NCBI GenBank assembly: GCA_023666975.1
Contig: JAMPAW010000101.1
Span: 1-12,410 of the forward strand
Direction of reading: 5' to 3'
From: Clostridium sp.
Lineage (GTDB): Bacteria > Bacillota_A > Clostridia > Lachnospirales > Lachnospiraceae
DNA: 12,410 nt
Made by a program: the position numbers and the translations under genes
The notes under the pieces: generated by a model
Told to the model about the DNA's origin: nothing
The model's database searches: none
Seen by the model: only the letters and a program-made list of their open reading frames with translations
Shown: positions 1 to 7,125 of the stretch, piece by piece
Position numbering within the stretch: position 1 is the first letter of the stretch
How the letters are laid out: every line of letters starts with the position of its first letter

Positions 1-1
1 A

Positions 2-76
2 GATAAAAACCAAACAGATATTTCTCAGGGCAGGGAGATTAACATGACGATCCAGAGCACAGAAATTGATTTATAG
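2..76 (+). CDS. possible C-terminal end of a plus-strand gene cut by the left edge
   Basis: Frame 2 is open from the window edge to a TAG at 74-76, giving 24 residues that end in MTIQSTEIDL. The residue mix looks protein-like, and the frame would be convergent with the cobA-like gene at 189-656. The other two plus frames are closed by stops within the first 45 bases. A 24-codon open frame can easily arise by chance, so this is only a candidate tail, and no family can be named from it. No ribosome binding site is expected because the start would lie outside the window. Confidence 0.3.
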   Translation, partial: DKNQTDISQGREINMTIQSTEIDL

Positions 77-120
77 AAACTTTGATAGCGATAAAAAATA
101 TTAAGCGATTGCCCTGGCAA

Positions 121-148
121 AGCAACCTTAAGCGGACTTAAGATTGCT
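121..148. terminator. hairpin between convergent gene ends, possible terminator
   Basis: The arms 121-132 and 137-148 pair with one mismatch (C126 against A143). The inner stem is CTTAAG/CTTAAG around a CGGA tetraloop, and the outer stem is AGCAA/TTGCT. It lies between the possible plus-strand gene end at 76 and the minus-strand cobA-like stop at 189, where a shared terminator would be expected. Neither side carries a convincing U-run, so termination is an inference from position and structure only. The rest of 77-188 holds no gene I can support. Confidence 0.35.
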
Positions 149-188
149 CAGTTTCCTGTTATATATGTAACCGTTAAATACAATAATA

Positions 189-656
189 CTATTTTGACTC
201 GATATGAGACAACAGCGAAGCCTTCTTGCGGATACTCTCCGGGCAGTTTCTTCCGGTAAGGATTAATTTCACCGTGCTGTTAACGCGCAGCAGCCCTGCA
301 ATATCTTCCTCATCTAAGATATTGTAATCCATTAATCCCAACACCTCATCTAAAATCACCACATCAGTGCTTCCCGTATCAATCACCTTCTTTGCATAGT
401 GAAAACTGTTTTTGGCCTTGGTCCGCTGCTCCTCACGTTCTTCAAAGCTCAGCTCCCCGTATGGCTTCTCACTGTTTTCAAATGTAAAAAAGTTAATGTC
501 ATCATACTGGCTTAAAATGCTGTAGTCTGCATCTGTTCCCTTTAAAAACTGCACAATCGTCACCGTTTCGCCTGCTCCAACAGCCTTCACGGCCAAGCCC
601 ATTGCCGCAGCAGTCTTTCCATATCCTGCACCGTATATCACATGCACATTTTCCAT
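189..656 (-). CDS. CobA/BtuR-like P-loop protein, putative corrinoid adenosyltransferase
   Basis: This 155-aa protein resembles the CobA/BtuR family, which transfers the adenosyl group of ATP to the cobalt of reduced corrinoids in the cytoplasm. Visible motifs are an N-terminal P-loop GAGYGKT (residues 9-15), the QFLKG stretch (36-40), a Walker B-like DVVILDEV (98-105) and a late LTGRNCPE (133-140), in the family order. It is shorter than the usual 170-200 aa. Its P-loop is also unusual: Y12 stands where the family usually has a lysine, and Ala follows the Thr. The start at 656 was chosen because GAGGTGG sits six bases upstream; the open frame extends to 707 but without a comparable site. It stands alone, 124 nt after the ssb gene, with no other cobalamin gene and no recognisable cobalamin riboswitch nearby. 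Family assignment is fairly secure; actual substrate is less so. Confidence 0.8.
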   Translation of the reverse strand: MENVHVIYGAGYGKTAAAMGLAVKAVGAGETVTIVQFLKGTDADYSILSQYDDINFFTFENSEKPYGELSFEEREEQRTKAKNSFHYAKKVIDTGSTDVVILDEVLGLMDYNILDEEDIAGLLRVNSTVKLILTGRNCPESIRKKASLLSHIESK

Positions 657-780
657 ATTCTTCCACCTCATGATTGGAGTCTGCATTTTTAACCCAATCC
701 CTATCATATGCTAAGCTGCTTACAAAATGCAATACTAACATAATCTATTTGAAAATGCAATAGCCAACCAATCCACATCT

Positions 781-1407
781 CTATTCCAGACACTCCATTT
801 TGCTGACAGACACCTCGTAGGCTATACGGTTGACCACCTCATCATTCTCCATTTTTTTCTGATACTCACGGCTCTGGATTCGTCCCCAGATAGCTACATG
901 TTCTCCCACATCCAGCTTACCGGCAAACCTTGCATTTCTCCCCCAGCAAATACAGGGAATATAATCCGATTTCCCATAGGCACGGTTTACTGCCAAAAGG
1001 ACATCAGCAATTTCCCTTCCCAGCGGTGTCATGCGATAAACCGGCGCTTTACAGATGTAGCCGTCTAAATAAATCTGATTCGGATGCTGCATCTCGTCCT
1101 CTTCGTCTAATATATTTAATTCTCTCACAAACAGGGATAAAATCAGCCGGTTCTTTGCCTCCTCATGTTTATTGTAGGAACGGAACTGCCCTTTTGCCTC
1201 AATATGCTCACCTAAGTGATCCGTTTCCACATCAATCAAACGGTCAGAAACCATTAACGGAATTACATCTGTGGCATCGCTTAATCTGCTCACCAGCAAG
1301 TCCACCATGTAAAACCCCTCACCAAAGATTTCATGGCTGAAACGAAACTCCGAAATAATTTCTCCTGCCACCACTGCCTGATTATTGCTTAACGCTTTTT
1401 CTGTCAT
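781..1407 (-). CDS. ssb: single-stranded DNA-binding protein with two tandem OB folds
   Basis: The 208-aa protein appears to hold two OB folds. The C-terminal half (about 109-207) carries the typical SSB signature: QIYLDGYICKAPVYR, LGREIADVLLAVNR, YIPCICWGRNA and GEHVAIWGRIQSREY. The N-terminal half (about 8-105) follows the same strand plan (VVAGEIISE, YMVDLLVSR, DVIPLMV, GEHIEAKGQFRSY) but is more diverged. The usual SSB acidic tail ending in DDDIPF or similar, used to recruit repair partners, is absent; the protein ends SKMECLE. The start at 1407 follows GGAAGGAG with seven bases of spacing, which is better than the in-frame ATG at 1449. The gene is separated from its neighbours by 165 and 124 nt and has its own promoter candidate, so it is probably monocistronic. 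The role is inferred as a DNA-protecting or repair-linked SSB paralogue, not necessarily the main replication SSB. Confidence 0.85.
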   Translation of the reverse strand: MTEKALSNNQAVVAGEIISEFRFSHEIFGEGFYMVDLLVSRLSDATDVIPLMVSDRLIDVETDHLGEHIEAKGQFRSYNKHEEAKNRLILSLFVRELNILDEEDEMQHPNQIYLDGYICKAPVYRMTPLGREIADVLLAVNRAYGKSDYIPCICWGRNARFAGKLDVGEHVAIWGRIQSREYQKKMENDEVVNRIAYEVSVSKMECLE

Positions 1408-1479
1408 CTTTTTTCTCCTTCCATGTACCTTAAAAGTCATTTTGCACAATAAATGATTCTGAGTCTGTAAATACTAAAT

Positions 1480-1488
1480 ATTGTATCA
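1480..1488 (-). promoter_or_regulatory. extended -10 promoter element for the ssb gene
   Basis: Read on the minus strand this is TGATACAAT, a TGn extended -10 joined to TACAAT (five of six consensus bases). It lies 72 nt before the ssb start codon. No good -35 box is visible at 17 nt, as is common for extended -10 promoters. Confidence 0.45.
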
Positions 1489-1511
1489 AGCGTTTTGAAA
1501 TACATTTATCA

Positions 1512-1530
1512 TGTACTATATATTAGTACA
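1512..1530. repeat. inverted repeat upstream of the ssb promoter, possible operator
   Basis: Perfect 7-bp arms TGTACTA (1512-1518) and TAGTACA (1524-1530) flank the spacer TATAT. The repeat sits 23 to 42 bases upstream of the -10 element of ssb on the minus strand, covering the -35 and upstream region, where an activator or repressor could bind. It lacks a U-run on either strand and so does not look like a terminator. I do not recognise it as a known operator. Confidence 0.4.
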
Positions 1531-1572
1531 GAAAGTCATTTTATAGAACGGGGATTTTTCTTCTAAAAAAGA

Positions 1573-2364
1573 CTACTTTTGTCGATTTAGGGTATTTCTC
1601 TGTCGCATTGCTTCATACATCAAAACCGTTGCTGCGGTTGCCGCATTTAACGACTCTACTTTTCCCGCCATCGGAATGCTGATTTTGCAGTCAGAGGCAC
1701 AAACCAGAGCCTCAGACAGGCCGTTTCCCTCATTCCCTATGCAGAAAATTGTCGGATATCGGTAATCCACGTCGTAAAACCTTGTGCCCTGCATATGTGC
1801 GCTGTAAGTCCGGTACTCTCTCCGCCCAAGCTCCAAAATCCACTCCGCCAGATTTGCCACATAACAGAACGGGACACGAAAAATCGAGCCCATTGTAGCG
1901 CGTACCACCTTGGGATTATAGATATCTACCGTGTCACTGCTCATCAGTATACCGGTCACCCCTGCACCCTCCGCCGTCCGCACAATCGTCCCCAGATTCC
2001 CCGGGTCCTGCAGATTTTCAATCGCCAGAATCAGCGGTGCCCCGGAAGAAACCGCTCCGCAGACCTCCTCCGGTCCATAGTGTTTTCTTTTCACCATGCT
2101 CACCACGCCCTGAGGTGTACGCGTATCGGAGATTGTGTCCATAACATGCTCCGACACCAGTTCAAAAGATATTCCTTTAAATAATTCCCCGTGAGCATGA
2201 TAAAATTCCTCCGTGGCATAGGTTTCCATATTCATCTGCTGCGGAATCTCCGCAAACATCCGCAGTCCTTCCACCAAAAAAATATCCTGTTTTTTGCGCT
2301 CTCTGGCACTTTTCAGACATTTATTGATATTTTTAATCTTCCCGTTTGCCGTACTGGTTATCAT
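1573..2364 (-). CDS. TrmH/SpoU-family RNA 2'-O-ribose methyltransferase
   Basis: This 263-aa protein belongs to the SPOUT class of SAM-dependent methyltransferases that 2'-O-methylate a ribose in rRNA or tRNA. The N-terminal part (about 1-95) resembles the SpoU substrate-binding domain, with FLVEGLRMF and DTRTPQGVVSM. The C-terminal knot carries all three motifs: NLQDPGNLGTIVRTAE (117-132), CIGNEGNGLS (208-217), and a motif 3 at 230-251 with IPMAGKVESLN followed by an Ala-rich stretch. These form the SAM-binding trefoil knot and include the conserved Arg, Glu and Asn residues. Domain order and length resemble the RlmB/TsnR-like proteins found singly in Clostridia, but the target nucleotide cannot be told from sequence. 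The start at 2364 follows AGAGGG at moderate spacing. It lies 64 nt behind dnaE on the same strand and may be co-transcribed. Confidence 0.9.
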   Translation of the reverse strand: MITSTANGKIKNINKCLKSARERKKQDIFLVEGLRMFAEIPQQMNMETYATEEFYHAHGELFKGISFELVSEHVMDTISDTRTPQGVVSMVKRKHYGPEEVCGAVSSGAPLILAIENLQDPGNLGTIVRTAEGAGVTGILMSSDTVDIYNPKVVRATMGSIFRVPFCYVANLAEWILELGRREYRTYSAHMQGTRFYDVDYRYPTIFCIGNEGNGLSEALVCASDCKISIPMAGKVESLNAATAATVLMYEAMRQRNTLNRQK

Positions 2365-2428
2365 TGTCCACGCCCTCTGCTTTCATTAAAATGCCTGTAT
2401 TTCTCCACTGCTGCCTCCCTGTATCCGT

Positions 2429-5400
2429 TTATCTCTTCTCCCGCATGGACAGCTTTCCCTCTTTGACAATCACTCTGCCGTCACCCAGCAGCCGTCTCAT
2501 CTCACGCAGGAGTTCTTTCGTTGCGGCAGCCTTAAACTGCGCTCCGAGTGCCTTCATCAACCGTTCCTCCTTAAGCATCACAATGACCTCACTATCCCCC
2601 GGATAATTATCGATCATCTGATAAATGGCCTGCTGCTTGTCCGCGAAATCCTCCCTGCTGTCACACTGGAGATAAAGCTGCTTCGGCACTTCGTCAAACG
2701 GCACCACCTTCTCCAGCAAAAGCTTCCCCTCATTCTCGCTGATCGATGCCCTTCCATAGACAAAAATTTTGTTGTCCTGCTCTAAATACTGCCGATATTG
2801 GTCATATTTCTTCGGAAATACCACGACCTCGACTAACCCGACCAAATCCTCCAAGGTGATAAACGCCATACTCTGGTTATTCTTAGTCAGCTTGACGGTC
2901 TTAGCGGATACCATTCCCCCCAGCGTATAATAAATCTGGTCCTTTGCCACGGTCTCTCCGCTCTCCGCATCCGGTACAAAATCCAATGTCGTGGCATCGA
3001 TATTATCACTCATCAGCTTCTGGTAATCCTCAAGCGGGTGTCCGCTTACATAAATTCCCAGCACCTCTTTCTCATAAGCGAGCATTTCCTCCCTTTCATA
3101 CTCCTTTACATCTGGATACGCAATATCAAAATCCTTCTTTTCCTCCTCACTCAGAAAATCCACCAGCGACATCTGGCCGGTTATCGCACTTTTCCGCTCC
3201 TGGTTTACGGTATCCATGACCTGCAGATAAATCATCATCATCTGCCGGCGGTTTGCGCCGAAGCTGTCCAGTGCACCGGATTTGATAAAGCTCTCTATCG
3301 TGCGCTTATTTACCTCCTTATTGGACATACGGCTGATAAAATCCTTCAAATCCTTGAATCTGCCGTGCTCCTCACGCTCCTCGACTATCGAATTGATTAC
3401 CGGTCTTCCCACACTTTTCAACGCCGAAAGTCCGTATCGTATCGCATGGTTCGACACGGAAAAATGACTGTAGCCCTCATTGATATCCGGGGGAAGTATC
3501 TTAATTCCGAGCTTACGGCAGTGCGCAATATATTCGGAAACCTTGTCGGTACGGTCCAGCACGGAGGTAATCAGCGCCGCCATAAACTCCTCTGGATAGT
3601 GGCATTTCAGATAAGCCGTCTGGTAGGCCACCACGGCATATGCCGCCGCATGGGATTTATTAAAGGCATACTTCGCAAAATCAATCATTTCGTCAAAAAT
3701 TTTGTTTGCCGTCTTCTCGCCAATTCCCCGGTTAATGCAGCCGGGAACATTTTCTTCCTCGTTGCCATAGACAAAATTCTGGCGTTCCCGCTGCATCACG
3801 TCACCCTTTTTCTTCGACATTGCCCGGCGCACCAAATCACTCCGTCCGAGGGTATATCCGGCAAGCTCCATGACAATCTGCATAACCTGCTCCTGATAGA
3901 CAATACAGCCATAGGTAGGCGCCAGTATCTTTTCCAGCTGCGGACAATCATAGGTAATCGACTCCGGGTGCTCCTTTCCTTTTATATAGAGAGGAATAAA
4001 ATCCATCGGTCCCGGACGATACAGCGAAATTCCCGCAATCACGTCCTCGATGTTTTGCGGCTTCAGCTCTTTCATGAAGCTCTTCATTCCGTTACTTTCC
4101 AGCTGAAAGATACCGTCCGTCTGCCCGGTGCTCATCAAATCATAAACTGCCGTATCATTCATATCCAAATGGTCAATATCGATGTCTATGCCCCTGCTCT
4201 GTTTGATATTCCGCACGGCGTCCTGAATCACGGTCAGCGTCCGCAGGCCCAGAAAATCCATTTTCAGCAGTCCCAGCTCTTCAATCGTCGTCATCGTAAA
4301 CTGTGTTGTAATAGCCTCCTCTGTTCCCCGTGAGAGCGGCACAAATTCATCTATCGGCTTTTGCCCGATTACCACTCCCGCCGCATGCATGGAAACATGC
4401 CGTGGAAGTCCCTCCAGCTTCCGGGAGGTGTCAATCAGATAACGCACATCTTCCTCTTCGTTATACGCATTCTTCAAATCGGCGGAAATCTCCAACGCCT
4501 CGGCAATCGTGATATTATGCCCGTTGGCGCCCATCGGAACCATTTTTGCCACACGGTCCACGGCAGCATAAGGCATATCCAGCGCACGTCCCACATCGCG
4601 GAGAACCATACGGGCCGCCATTGTTCCAAACGTGACAATCTGGACAACCTTTTCCTTACCGTACTTGCGGACAACGTAATCGATAACCTCCTGCCTGCGC
4701 TCATAGCAAAAGTCCACGTCAATATCCGGCATGGACACACGTTCCGGATTCAGGAAACGCTCAAAGAGAAGGCTGAAACGAATCGGGTCGATATCCGTGA
4801 TTCCCAAGCAATAGCTGACAATCGAGCCGGCAGCGGAGCCACGCCCCGGTCCCACCGCTATTCCGTTGTCCTTCGCATATTTGATAAAGTCCCACACAAT
4901 CAGAAAATAGTCCACATAGCCCATTTTCTCAATGGTAGACAATTCATAATCCAATCTTTGCTGTAAATCGTCTGTCACCGGAAAGTACCGTTTGTCTAAC
5001 CCCTCCTGGCACAATGCTTTCAGATAACTATATGCGGTAAATCCTTCCGGCACCTCATACTTTGGCACCTTCTGCTCTCCAAAAACAATTTCCACATTGC
5101 ACCGCCGGGCAATCTCACCCGTATTGTCAAGCGCCTCCTTTGCATAGGGAAAAAGCTCCTCCATTTCCTCAGGTGATTTCAGGTAATACTGTCCGCCGTC
5201 ATAACGCATACGGTCCGTATCTGACACCTTTTTGTTGGTCTGTATACAGAGAAGAATGTCATGTGCCTCGGCATCATTTTCCCGGACATAGTGAATATCA
5301 TTTGTTGCCACCAGCGGTATTCCGGTCTCCCGGTGAAGCCGCATAAGCCCCTGATTCACCGTTTTCTGGTCATCAATCCCATGGTCCTGCAGTTCCAAAA

Positions 5401-5914
5401 AATAGTTATCCTGTCCGAAAATCTCCAAATGCTCCAATGCCGCTTTCTTTGCCTCTTCATAAAATCCCTGACGCAGATAAGTGGCAACCTCCCCGGCGAG
5501 GCAGGCCGAAAGTGCGATAATCCCTTCATGAAACTCCTTTAACAGCTCGCGGTCCACTCTCGGTTTATAGTAATACCCTTCTGTAAATCCTCTTGACACC
5601 AGCTTCATTAAATTGTGGTAACCAATATCGTTTTCTGCCAGCAGCACCAAATGGTAGTACCTGCCCTCTTCCTTTCCGGCCTCCCTGCTGAAACGGGACT
5701 CCGGTGCCACATAGACCTCGCAGCCGATAATCGGTTTAATCTTCTCTGCCTTTGCCGCCTTGTAAAAATCAATCACACCATACATCACGCCGTGGTCTGT
5801 TATGGCAATACTGTCCATTCCAAGCTCTTTTGTATGGTGTACCAATTCCTTTATTTTGGAAGCTCCGTCCAGCAGACTATATTCCGTATGCACATGCAAA
5901 TGTGTAAAACTCAT
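2429..5914 (-). CDS. dnaE: DNA polymerase III subunit alpha (DnaE1 type)
   Basis: This 1161-aa C-family polymerase fits DnaE, which acts beside PolC in Firmicutes. It opens with a PHP domain (HLHVHTEYSLLDGA at about 5-18, ITDHGVMYG, ATNDIHYV). The palm carries PGRGSAAGS (356-364), the catalytic pair in PDIDVDF (D397 and D399) and the third aspartate in LLKMDFLGLRTLT (D553). Fingers and the beta-binding region follow, then a helix-hairpin-helix area (about 830-885) and an OB fold (about 996-1075, starting YYTLGGMVSAK). No 3'-5' exonuclease insertion of the PolC type is present, which separates it from PolC. The start at 5914 follows GGAGG with six bases of spacing; the frame is open to 5929 but lacks a ribosome binding site there. 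It is 65 nt behind the DUF5662 gene and 64 nt ahead of the RNA methyltransferase. It looks full length and intact. Confidence 0.97.
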   Translation of the reverse strand: MSFTHLHVHTEYSLLDGASKIKELVHHTKELGMDSIAITDHGVMYGVIDFYKAAKAEKIKPIIGCEVYVAPESRFSREAGKEEGRYYHLVLLAENDIGYHNLMKLVSRGFTEGYYYKPRVDRELLKEFHEGIIALSACLAGEVATYLRQGFYEEAKKAALEHLEIFGQDNYFLELQDHGIDDQKTVNQGLMRLHRETGIPLVATNDIHYVRENDAEAHDILLCIQTNKKVSDTDRMRYDGGQYYLKSPEEMEELFPYAKEALDNTGEIARRCNVEIVFGEQKVPKYEVPEGFTAYSYLKALCQEGLDKRYFPVTDDLQQRLDYELSTIEKMGYVDYFLIVWDFIKYAKDNGIAVGPGRGSAAGSIVSYCLGITDIDPIRFSLLFERFLNPERVSMPDIDVDFCYERRQEVIDYVVRKYGKEKVVQIVTFGTMAARMVLRDVGRALDMPYAAVDRVAKMVPMGANGHNITIAEALEISADLKNAYNEEEDVRYLIDTSRKLEGLPRHVSMHAAGVVIGQKPIDEFVPLSRGTEEAITTQFTMTTIEELGLLKMDFLGLRTLTVIQDAVRNIKQSRGIDIDIDHLDMNDTAVYDLMSTGQTDGIFQLESNGMKSFMKELKPQNIEDVIAGISLYRPGPMDFIPLYIKGKEHPESITYDCPQLEKILAPTYGCIVYQEQVMQIVMELAGYTLGRSDLVRRAMSKKKGDVMQRERQNFVYGNEEENVPGCINRGIGEKTANKIFDEMIDFAKYAFNKSHAAAYAVVAYQTAYLKCHYPEEFMAALITSVLDRTDKVSEYIAHCRKLGIKILPPDINEGYSHFSVSNHAIRYGLSALKSVGRPVINSIVEEREEHGRFKDLKDFISRMSNKEVNKRTIESFIKSGALDSFGANRRQMMMIYLQVMDTVNQERKSAITGQMSLVDFLSEEEKKDFDIAYPDVKEYEREEMLAYEKEVLGIYVSGHPLEDYQKLMSDNIDATTLDFVPDAESGETVAKDQIYYTLGGMVSAKTVKLTKNNQSMAFITLEDLVGLVEVVVFPKKYDQYRQYLEQDNKIFVYGRASISENEGKLLLEKVVPFDEVPKQLYLQCDSREDFADKQQAIYQMIDNYPGDSEVIVMLKEERLMKALGAQFKAAATKELLREMRRLLGDGRVIVKEGKLSMREKR

Positions 5915-5949
5915 GCCTCTCCTCCACATATTTTTGCTCTTGTTGCCAT
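5911..5949 (-). CDS. possible 12-codon leader ORF overlapping the dnaE start
   Basis: A minus-strand ATG at 5947-5949, six bases after AAAGGA, opens a 12-residue frame beginning MATRAKIC. Its TGA overlaps the dnaE start codon as ATGA, the usual geometry of translational coupling. The dnaE ribosome binding site lies inside this mini-ORF. It could be a coupled leader peptide or simply chance, since short frames of this size are common. Nothing in the peptide suggests a function of its own. Confidence 0.25.
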   Translation of the reverse strand: MATRAKICGGEA

Positions 5950-5979
5950 GTTTCGTCCTTTTATCACATTATTCTAATC

Positions 5980-6528
5980 TTATATTTTCTCTCTTCTGAC
6001 CTCTCTCGTCAGTATCTCCTCTTTGATATAAGACAACGTCTCATCTTCTCCCTTTTCGGCCAGCATCGTCAACAGCTGCTCCAATAATGCCGCAGATTCC
6101 GGGTGCAGAAGATTTTTCGCTTTTCCCTTTTGAAAGTATTTAATCGGCATATCATCGGTATAGCTGTCCCGGTTATAATTTTTACTGGCAGCAACTCTGT
6201 CGCAGAACATCTCCACCACGTACTTTATTGGCATTTTCATTCCGCAAATTCCCCCATTTTCCAAATCATAGTCCAACCAATACTCCAGATGATGCTTATT
6301 TCTTCCCTTATGATGAAGCCACGCCGACGTATACCCTTTATCCTCACGCTCCGCATTATTCGGACTTCTTGTTCCCTGATAATACTTGGCACCTACCAAA
6401 AATTCCGTCGGTCCGTATTTGGACAGATCATGCAGCAGACCCTGTTTATACATTCCCAGACGAAAACATGCCTTCATCACCAGCCATTTATGATGATTGA
6501 TTGTCTTTAAATGCTGCCACCATTTCAT
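5980..6528 (-). CDS. DUF5662 family protein, HD-hydrolase-like
   Basis: This 182-aa protein matches what I know of DUF5662, a family common in gut Firmicutes and without a proven function. Visible landmarks are TINHHKWLV (9-17), LLHDLSKYGPTEF (31-43, with H33-D34), KYYQGTRSPN (48-57), a histidine-rich WLHHKGRNKHHLEYW (70-84) and EMFCDRVAASKNY (106-118, with D110). The order His, His-Asp, His cluster, Asp resembles the metal ligands of HD-superfamily phosphohydrolases, so a metal-dependent hydrolase acting on a small phosphorylated molecule is plausible but unproved. The start at 6528 follows AAGGGAG with six bases of spacing. It is 27 nt behind the 184-aa gene and 65 nt ahead of dnaE on the same strand, so it is probably in the same operon. 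No signal peptide or membrane segment is seen. Confidence 0.85.
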   Translation of the reverse strand: MKWWQHLKTINHHKWLVMKACFRLGMYKQGLLHDLSKYGPTEFLVGAKYYQGTRSPNNAEREDKGYTSAWLHHKGRNKHHLEYWLDYDLENGGICGMKMPIKYVVEMFCDRVAASKNYNRDSYTDDMPIKYFQKGKAKNLLHPESAALLEQLLTMLAEKGEDETLSYIKEEILTREVRREKI

Positions 6529-6555
6529 ATACTGCTCCCTTACCTGAAACTAATC

Positions 6556-7110
6556 CTAAGATATCGTTATCTTTTCCCTACTCTTTAAAAAATAAAAATT
6601 GTATTCTGCTGCCGGTTCAGCAGCCAGTTGAACACCGATTTCCAGCATCCGGCTGTTCAGCCGATGATACATCACATCTTGTTCCCAGCGTATCCCGAAA
6701 ATATATTCCCGCTCTCTTAACGTCAATACCGACAACTGTTTTTCCAGCCCCTCGGCGTCGTTTCTCATCATCTGGCCAAAAGGGCAGCTCATGTATGCGG
6801 CCTCCTGCCCATTTGCGGCAATGCACTCTAACAGCCGTTTCCGCAGTTTTCCCCTGTCCTTAGAGCGGAGCGGACAGGACGTAAAACCATTCTCCTCTAC
6901 CGGAAGTTTGGCGAGAAGCATACCTGACTCCGTCATATATTTATATACCGTCTGTTCCACACGCTGCCGCGGTGTAGGAAAGTCCAGTTCCCTGATGATT
7001 TGCTCTATCGAATATCCCGACTCCACCAAATGGCGGATTGCACCGCCGCTTGCCATGTCATACATAAAGTCAGACAATGCCGCCTCAAAATATTCCGGTC
7101 GCTCTGCCAT
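6556..7110 (-). CDS. unrecognised 184-aa protein encoded directly behind feoAB
   Basis: I do not recognise a named family. The protein is soluble-looking, with no signal peptide or membrane span. Residues 22-60 (GGAIRHLVESGYSIEQIIREL and on through RQRVEQTVYKYM) read like a small helical DNA-binding fold with a helix-turn-helix cadence. Three cysteines, C79, C96 and C109, occur in the middle, two of them in similar SCPLRSK and SCPFGQM contexts. The C-terminal third is helical with a YNFYFLKSREK end. The start at 7110 follows GGAGGAG with six bases of spacing, and that site begins just after the feoB TAA. The gap to feoB is only 15 nt, so translation is probably coupled. The position suggests a role connected with iron uptake, such as a FeoC-like accessory or regulator, but sequence similarity to FeoC was not seen and this is inference. 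Confidence 0.8.
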   Translation of the reverse strand: MAERPEYFEAALSDFMYDMASGGAIRHLVESGYSIEQIIRELDFPTPRQRVEQTVYKYMTESGMLLAKLPVEENGFTSCPLRSKDRGKLRKRLLECIAANGQEAAYMSCPFGQMMRNDAEGLEKQLSVLTLREREYIFGIRWEQDVMYHRLNSRMLEIGVQLAAEPAAEYNFYFLKSREKITIS

Positions 7111-7125
7111 TTCTCACTCCTCCAT

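Noticed and set aside
109..120. TTGCC-CT-GGCAA palindrome
   Set aside because: A 2-nt loop cannot form a hairpin, and a single 12-bp palindrome with no promoter nearby is not enough to call an operator.
657..780. Cobalamin riboswitch upstream of the cobA-like gene
   Set aside because: The 124-nt gap is shorter than the usual cobalamin riboswitch and I see no B12-box-like sequence in it.
1512..1530. Inverted repeat as a terminator for the RNA methyltransferase gene
   Set aside because: The arms are AT-rich, the loop is TATAT, and no U-run follows on the minus strand; an operator is a better reading.
3038..4333. 431-codon plus-strand open frame opposite dnaE
   Set aside because: It lies wholly antisense to intact, motif-rich dnaE codons, has no ribosome binding site or family character, and its His/Arg/Leu-rich composition is typical of an antisense shadow.
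4361..4966. 201-codon plus-strand frame within dnaE
   Set aside because: It is antisense to the polymerase active-site region and has no supporting signal.
6529..6555. Repeated ATTAGTTTCAG found here and after the MATE gene near 9613-9625
   Set aside because: It is an 11-nt match with no further similarity around it; in both places it overlaps or follows a gene end, and chance is adequate.
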